Shown here piece after piece: positions 58,001 to 64,000 of a DNA stretch of 64,000 bases. The notes beneath the pieces are model-generated. The model did no database searches. It worked only from the letters and a program-made list of their open reading frames with translations, and was not told where the DNA came from. The translations under genes were made by a program, and so were the position numbers. Source of the stretch: Pseudocercospora fijiensis CIRAD86 (taxonomy: Eukaryota > Ascomycota > Dothideomycetes > Mycosphaerellales > Mycosphaerellaceae); NCBI RefSeq assembly GCF_000340215.1, contig NW_006921537.1:1205011-1269010 (forward strand), written 5' to 3'. Position 1 is the first letter of the stretch. Each line of letters begins with the position of its first letter.

Positions 58001-58880
58001 AGACTTAAGCATCGCCTGTCTATAGCATTCTATCTACAAACAGATAGTTAGACCGAAAGGCAGAATGCTACGCTATAGCAGTACCTACGCAGCTATATCA
58101 ATAAGAACCCTAATAACTAGGTTAATCTCCTATAACTAGCCGAATTCGTATATAATAATAGTGTCTACTTATCTACTAAGGTGTCACCTTATTTCGCTAT
58201 AATAGGAAGCAACCCTGCGCTGCTACAAGACCCCCTATCGCTCGAGGCCGAGCGTAAGGAAAGGGAAGCGTATTAAGTACTAATACCTAAGACACTAGCG
58301 GCCATTAAGAGGGTTCAAAAAATACGAGAAATCTATACTAAGATGGCTGAGAAGCTAACAAAGGCTTAAGAGTACTAAAAGACCTACTACGATAAGCGTT
58401 ACACACCGATAACCTTTAAGTAAGGCGATATAGTTATGCTTAGTACGAAGAACCTCCGCATCCGTAAACACCTATTACCTAATAGCAAAACAAGGCCTAA
58501 GCTCGCACTAAGATACATTGGCCTATTCCGCATCCGAGAACCGAAGGGCATACAGGCCTACTAGTTATAGCTTCTACCCTATTACACTATCTATAATACC
58601 TTCTATATATCCCTCCTTAAGCTATACTATTAACGCGAAGGCGACGAAGCGCCTACTAAGTTAGAAGAAGTCTTGGCTAATAGTGAAGAACTGTAGTCTA
58701 TAGAACGTATCCTATAGCACCGGACTAGGAAAGGCAAGAAGGAGTACCTATTAAGATAGCAAGGCTATTTACCTAAATAGGACTCGTAAGAAGCTGAAGC
58801 CTCTTTTAAAGACATAACTGAGTTATTAGATGAGTATTGGACTAGTGTAAAGAACAAGAAGAAGGCCAAAAGCTCGTAAT
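55010..58880 (+). pseudogene. Gypsy-A1 pol (protease, RT, RNase H, integrase, chromodomain), degraded
   Basis: Protease 55,118-55,411 with LDPGNSVSALIS at the active site. Reverse transcriptase 55,565-56,530 ([20 protein letters not shown]; box YLDNILVY at about 56,172-56,195, second Asp lost). RNase H to about 57,030 (HPIAFFSRK). Integrase 57,480-58,260 with TIDFIIGLPP and the second Asp changed (VSNRGS, about 57,945). Chromodomain about 58,690-58,800 (RILQHRTRKGKKEYLLR-like, with TAG where Gln or Trp stood). The protease triplet D-P-G replaces the usual D-S/T-G. Confidence 0.88.
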
Positions 58881-59430
58881 GTTACTAAGGCTTAGGATTA
58901 ATGGCACCCCCGGGGTGCTATTAGCTAACCAATTAGAGGCCGACAAACTAGGACAATAAGACTACACTACTATAGTGGACGCGCACTAAGCATCGACAAA
59001 CGCGCTATAACTGTTAACCATTCGCTGCTCTTTTAGGAAACTACCTCTCTACTAACGCGCCCTATAAGGCCCTTCTCCTAGTATTTAGGTCCCCCTCTTG
59101 TTCCTTCCTTCTATCGAGGCCTCGAGGCCTAGGCGATCGACGAGGGCGGCGCGTAGGCGCGTAGAAGGGTAATAATAATAATAACGACGGCGTCTCGCCT
59201 ATACTAAAGGGCGGCACGGCCGGCGCGGCTATATTAGTAACGGTGTTGCGGAGTATATTATTAGTTAAAGAAGGAAATTGAAACAAGGTAAAGTTGGCGC
59301 CAAGACGACTAGCGCCGCCATTGCTAACATTACTTGCTGTTGTCGCTACGCCTATAGACGTAACCTTACCTATACTACGAGCCGGAACGCACCCTACCGG
59401 CTAAGTCAAAAAGAATGGCTATATTAAAGG
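58881..59430. other. Gypsy-A1 3' noncoding part before the antisense module
   Basis: Contains CGAGGCCTCGAGGCCTAGGCG (GC-rich, partly palindromic) near 59,115. Homologous to 46,748-47,280 in A2. No frame recognised. Confidence 0.6.
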
Positions 59431-60123
59431 TTTAATCAAAACTTTGATTAAGACTTTAAGCCGCTTAAAAGATTGAGCGACTAATAGACTAACTAACTAA
59501 GGGCAAAACTATAGAGCTAAGCTAGCCGGGGTCGATCTTGCGGACAATAGGTTACTCCTCGATCTTTCCGACTCTTTAAGCGAGGCGAACCTCTACTACT
59601 GCACTTACAATAGCCTTCACCTATAGAAACTAGAAGAACTGAGTTTTTTGAAAAGACATAATTAGTTGACACTTAAAGGCTACCAAACCTAACTAATTTA
59701 GGCTAGTGAAACTACGACAGTAAATAATAGCCCTCGTAACAACAAGAACAACCCTCGGAAGCGGATATAGCTAGGTCTTTTAAGAGTAGACGCAAAGAAC
59801 TCGGTACGACATCACTTAGAGCGGAGGCAGGGCTACAATACCTCGTACGTCTACCTATTATAGCAGGGAAGACGCGCTCGTATTATAATTGGTCGATAGC
59901 CCTCAATTCTTGTAGCTTTATGTCCCTTCACTTTATTATATATAAGGATAGCGCAGTTAGAGTTAGACGTTATATTAGAAAGTGAGGTTTAATATAGTTA
60001 CATAATTAGGTAGTTAAGTGTTCAATTTAGCGCGAGCTAAGCAGTCTATTTAACTTGCTAAGTTAGCAGCAATAGATATCGAAATTGACAGGCTACGAGG
60101 GCGCGGCCTTTAGAAGGGAAGCG
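59431..60123 (-). pseudogene. antisense Cys-rich ORF in the 3' region of Gypsy-A1
   Basis: Minus-strand frame (about 59,975 to 59,710) reads NCAILIYNKVKGHKATRIEG, ARLPCYNR, TYEVL, PCLRSK, RTEFFASTLKRPS, with TAG/TGA at expected Gln/Arg or Gln/Trp positions. Homologous to the Gypsy-A2 copy (29,056-29,784) and more distantly to the Helitron copy (30,340-31,010). Function unknown. Confidence 0.5.
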
Positions 60124-60321
60124 TGTATTAGGGCCAAAGAGGCTACACGTAATTGGTATATAGTTAGGCCGAGTGAAGCCGGGGTCTCGGTGCCTTAGGC
60201 AGGGCTTGGCGCTTGGCGTTAGGCCAACTTGCCTGCCTTCCTCCCTCTCCTTCTAGATCCTTATCGAATACTACTCGTACCTACTACCACCCTATCTACC
60301 TACTAATATACCCTTCTTATA
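60124..60321 (+). repeat. 3' LTR of Gypsy-A1
   Basis: TGTATTAGGGCCAAAGAGG.. to ..CCCTTCTTATA; nearly identical to the 5' LTR. Confidence 0.9.
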
Positions 60322-60326
60322 GTATC
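60322..60326. repeat. target-site duplication of Gypsy-A1, right copy
   Basis: GTATC. Confidence 0.88.
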
Positions 60327-60412
60327 CTTCTAACTTATCGAACCTAGCTTCTAGTACCTTAATCTTTGCCTCTAGTTTAGTATTCTTTGCCTCTACGGCC
60401 TCGACTCGCGCC
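60327..60412 (-). pseudogene. outer sequence encoding a coiled-coil segment
   Basis: Minus strand, fully open: RVEAVEAKNTKLEAKIKVLE followed by ARFDKLE, a clear heptad pattern. The frame continues into 53,196-52,993 when Gypsy-A1 is skipped. Cut on the other side by Gypsy-A3. Confidence 0.5.
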
Positions 60413-60605
60413 TATATTAGAGGTTATACGTAATTGGCATGTAACTAGCTCGAGTAAAGCTAGGGTCTCGGTACCTTAGGTAGGGCTTAGCGCTTAGCGT
60501 TAGGCTAACTAGCCTGCCTTCCTCCTTCTCCTCTTAGATCTCTATCGAATACTACCTATACCTACTACTACCCTATCTACCTGCTAATATAACCCTTCTT
60601 ATACA
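60413..60605 (+). repeat. 5' LTR of Gypsy-A3
   Basis: TATATTAGAGG.. (TGTATTAG before RIP, with an 8-bp gap relative to A1) to ..CCCTTCTTATACA. Followed by GTATTCTATCC, the primer-binding equivalent with one RIP change. Confidence 0.85.
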
Positions 60606-60869
60606 GTATTCTATCCACTCTTTAAGGATAGTAGCTAGATAGTCCTTATTTTAAGCTTTTAGCAGTATAGCTACGAAAACTATCGATTTAGCTATATTAC
60701 GCCTAAAGAACGGGACCTATACGTACTATTCTACTAAAACAACCGTACCAATTATTAAGTAGGGCCTTCTATACGGCCTATTATACTAAGTCAATCGCAC
60801 TAAGCCGATACCTACTAATTCCGCTATATCCGCACTATAAGGGGCTATAATATATTATTAGTATTACCC

Positions 60870-63800
60870 CTTATAATAGCCGGCTTATTACGAAGCAATA
60901 ACAATCGTAGCGCCGCTAGCAGCGCTAGCAACGACAACGCTAGTAGTACAGTGCCTACTAAAGTGCCTACTAAAGTACCTACTAAAGTGCCTACTAAAGA
61001 GCCTACCGGAGGGCCTACTAAAGAAGAACCTATAATTCTAGGTAATAATCTAGAATTGCCTATTAACGATATTCTTAACAATATTGTTAATCGACGATAT
61101 AGCTAGCTAGCCTTTAGCCCTTAACTAGTAGGGAGACTTTAAGAAGCTACTTAAAACAGGCTTACTACCCTACGTTAAGAATAATAGCTAAAGGATAATC
61201 TCCTCGAGATTCGCCGCCTATAGGGAGCCCTAACAACTACTGCTAGACTAGAACTAGTAGTAGGACCTCCTATTTAAAAGAAGGATGCTAAGCTTAAAGA
61301 CTATACCGTATTTAATAGCTCTAGCCGCAAGTAGTATAATAATTATATACGCGATTATAAATTAAACTAGCGGAATGTACTAAGGGCCCTACTAGACGAC
61401 TATTCGCTAGTCGTCTATGCTATACAATATATTAATAGAGACCTAAAGCGTACCTAGGATAACTACTTCGACTCCCTTACTAATTAGACCGCTATTTAGT
61501 AGCAAACCTACAAAACCATTATACTAGACACCCTTAGAAACCCTATACTAAGGCAATAATACGCTTAGGACTAGTACTTTTAGGCTAAACAAAAGACTAA
61601 TCAATCGGCTCGCTTATTCGAGGCCTATTTAAAGACCCTTAAGGATAACCTTCTAGCTAAGACTAATTCTATATAGATCTCGGAAATACGCCCTAAGCTT
61701 AGGTAGGAGCTTATCCTTGAATTAGACCGTCGCCGTATATTCGAACAAGCTAATCTAATACGTATTTAATTCATAGTCGAAGTAGAAACAGCCGAATAGG
61801 CTATTTAGCTCTAATAACGACTAGAATCGAGGATCCGACTAGCTAGTACTAACCGTAGCAACTATAGCTACGGAGGAAACTAAGGTTCCTACTAGAACAA
61901 TAATGCTAATAATAATAGTAATAACGACCGTAGAAGAGGCCGTAGCCGGCGGCTATATAGAGGAGGCCGTAATAGGGGCCGTAGAAGGGGCTCGTATCCT
62001 TATAGTACTAATCGCTCGGCTAATAATAGCGGCAATAGCTATAGCAATCCCCTAACCGGACTAAAGTGCTTTAACTGCGATAGCACTAGCTATCTACTAG
62101 GCTAGTGCGACAAACCTAAGGACTAGGCCCGAATTAACCGTACTTCCGCTAAATATAGGAGGTACCTCTTAGCCGCTAATGCTACCCCTATTAGCCCTTC
62201 TAACTATTCGAAAAAAGAATAAGCGCCGCACTAACTGTTAGCTTTATACGGCGTAAGACTATTGATATTGTACTAGCTATTATACGCACCTATCTCGTAT
62301 CGGACTCGTATAGCACTAATTATAAGACTAAGGTTATACTAGATCTAGGAAATTTAGTTAGTACCCTTATTAGCTATCGCCTAGCTAAGTAATTAGACCT
62401 TCGACAATTGCCTAGAACTAACTTGCTAACCCTTGCTTAGTTTAATAACCCTCGGTACTTAACCTATAGAGCCTACTATATTTACCTAGTCCTAAGAGAC
62501 GACCTCGGAAATAAACGCCTACTAAACTTTACTACCTATATAGTAGATATAGACAGCCTCCTATCCGATATTGTTATCGGTAACCCTGTTCTTAAGTACT
62601 ATACTATCGCTATAGACTTAGGCAGTTAATAATAGCGGTTCGGAATCGCTAGGAAGGAAGACATTAAACACATTAATGTTAGCGAGTGCCCTAATAATAT
62701 TAGGGTCCTATTTATTAGCAACCTAACCCTAGCTAATCCGACTACCGACCTACTCGGTAGTAATAACGAAGAACCTGTGCCCCCTAATAGCATAGACCCT
62801 AATTAGCTTGCCCGCATGCGGCATACTATAGCCTATTCGAGAGACCTATATTAATATGTTTAAATACTACCTAGTATCGACATTGCCTATGTTTAAGGAG
62901 ACGGATTATAAGATTAATATTATAGAGGGCAAAGAGGTCCCCTTTAGGCCCCTCTATAATCTTAGTAAGGGAGAGCTTACTATATTGCGTAAGTACCTAG
63001 ATAAGAACCTAGCTAATAGTCGGATTTAGTATAGTAACAGCCCTGCTAGCGCACCTATCCCATTCGTACCTAAGAAGGATAGTAGCCTACGTTTATACGT
63101 TAATTACCGTAGACTTAACGCTATTACTATTAAGGACCGCTGTCTACTTCTGCTTATTAATAAGACCCTCGATCGCCTTTCTAGCGCCTATTTCTATACT
63201 ATATTAGACATTAAGGATATATACTATCGCATCTGTATTCGTAAGGGCGACGAATAGAAAACAGCCTTCCGCACTCGTTATAGCTATTTTAAGTACTTAG
63301 TTATACTATTCGGCCTAGCTAATGCCCCTACTATATTCTAGTCTTATATTAATCGGGCCCTATTAGGCCTGTTAGATTACCTCTATATAGTTTACCTAGA
63401 TAACATCCTGGTTTATATATACTTATCTAACATTGCGGAGTACTAGCCTATAGTCCGTAAGGTGCTCGATCGCCTAAGAATATATAGCTTATATTACAAG
63501 CCTTCTAAATCCACCTTTGCTACTAAAGAGATATTATTCCTCGGCTTTCTCGTATTAACTAAGGGTATTAAGGCTAACCCTAACCGTATCTAGACTATTA
63601 CTAAATAGCCTGTTCCTACGTTAATTAAGGAGCTATAGTCGTTCCTTAGCTTCGCTAATTTCTATCGCCGCTTTATTAAGGGCTATTTACGGCATGTGAT
63701 GCCCCTAACTAAGCTTACTAAAACCAAGGCCAATCTATCTAGAGAGTTTAAATAGACTAACAAAACATAAGCCGCTTTTAACGGTCTAAAGCAACGCTTT

Positions 63801-64000
63801 ACTAAAGTCCCTTTGTTGCACTATTTCGTACTAAGTAAGCAGATCTAAATTAAAACTAACGCTTTATAGTTCGCTATATCGGCTATTATATTATAGCAAT
63901 TAGATAATAACTATTACTAGCACCCGATTGCCTTCTTTTTACGAAAGATAATCGATATAGAACGTCGATATAAGACCTACGAGTAAGAGCTCTTAGCAAT
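60870..64000 (+). pseudogene. Gypsy-A3 gag-pol, partial and degraded
   Basis: Gag start region with KVPTKVPTKVPTKEPT repeats (60,957-61,010), Arg/Gly-rich tail and knuckle about 62,060, protease with D-L-G (about 62,341), reverse transcriptase about 62,830-63,720 with YLDNILVY (63,382-63,412), RNase H running off the end. An extra 10 bp (CATGCGGCAT) near 62,816 shifts the frame relative to A1. Confidence 0.82.

Larger units (their letters stand above)
53202..60321 (+). mobile_element. Gypsy-A1, complete Ty3/gypsy chromovirus
   Basis: 7,120 bp, plus strand, LTRs of about 196 and 198 bp, TSD GTATC. Order: 5' LTR, gag, protease, reverse transcriptase, RNase H, integrase, chromodomain, a 1.2-kb 3' region with an antisense Cys-rich frame, 3' LTR. 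It is the least RIP-damaged copy: the reverse transcriptase is open over 185 codons and CA/TG dinucleotides are visibly commoner than in A2 or A3. It provides the uninterrupted reference for the Helitron insertion site in A2. Confidence 0.93.
60413..64000 (+). mobile_element. Gypsy-A3, Ty3/gypsy chromovirus, right part outside window
   Basis: Plus strand, directly after an 86-bp spacer from Gypsy-A1. 5' LTR, gag and pol up to RNase H are present before the window ends. More RIP-damaged than A1. Confidence 0.88.

Noticed and set aside
52311..61081. Gly/Val/Leu-rich antisense frames opposite the start of gag in the three Gypsy-A copies
   Set aside because: They are the reverse strand of the Ala/Pro/Thr-rich gag repeats; their conservation follows from gag.
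16030..64000. Centromere or subtelomere
   Set aside because: AT-rich nested transposons fit either, but no telomere repeat, no centromere-specific signal and no chromosome end is visible.

Overview
The window is from a filamentous ascomycete (Pezizomycotina). Genes with one or more short introns (46-110 bp) and canonical GT..AG ends, fungal protein families (aquaglyceroporin, NtaA/SnaA-type monooxygenase, F-box protein, FCP1) and strong repeat-induced point mutation (RIP) in the repeats all point there. A dothideomycete is my best guess, but the sequence alone does not prove it.

Region 1 (1-16,030) is ordinary single-copy euchromatin with seven genes: an aquaglyceroporin cut by the window start (-), a secreted and probably GPI-anchored 5'-nucleotidase (-), a flavin-dependent NtaA-like monooxygenase (+), an F-box protein (-), the RNA polymerase II CTD phosphatase FCP1 (-), a class I SAM methyltransferase (-) and a 4-coumarate/acyl-CoA ligase (-). 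They do not form an obvious pathway or cluster.

Region 2 (about 16,030-64,000) has no intact gene. The change is abrupt: CA and TG dinucleotides almost vanish, TA rises and CG persists, as expected for CpA->TpA RIP. The region is a stack of nested transposons. An old outer sequence, including an integrase-core pseudogene, is split into pieces at 16,030-17,740, 22,660-22,742, 27,750-28,850, 52,993-53,196 and 60,327-60,412. Two Tad-like LINEs sit in it head to head (17,755-22,645 minus; 22,759-27,733 plus, with a 100-N gap), each with its own target-site duplication (TSD). A Ty3/gypsy chromovirus, Gypsy-A2 (28,856-52,987, minus, TSD AAGAG), is itself split by a Helitron (29,785-46,747), and the Helitron is split by another Ty3/gypsy element, Gypsy-B (39,205-46,201, minus, TSD GCTTA). 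To the right lie a complete Gypsy-A1 (53,202-60,321, plus, TSD GTATC) and a Gypsy-A3 (60,413 to beyond the window end).

Gypsy-A1 gives the uninterrupted version of the Gypsy-A2 sequence at the Helitron insertion point, so the Helitron ends can be placed to within a base or two. The Helitron has a single Rep/helicase frame of about 2,450 codons that runs straight through the Gypsy-B insertion, broken only by RIP-type TAG and TAA codons. Three further points stand out: antisense accessory genes in the 3' part of both gypsy families, one with two recognisable introns; a Cys-rich antisense module shared by Gypsy-A and the Helitron; and primer-binding sites complementary to the element's own LTR, which suggests Tf1/sushi-type self-priming. 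No rRNA, tRNA, CRISPR or telomere repeat was recognised. Coordinates of degenerate coding regions are approximate; LTR and TSD positions were read base by base.
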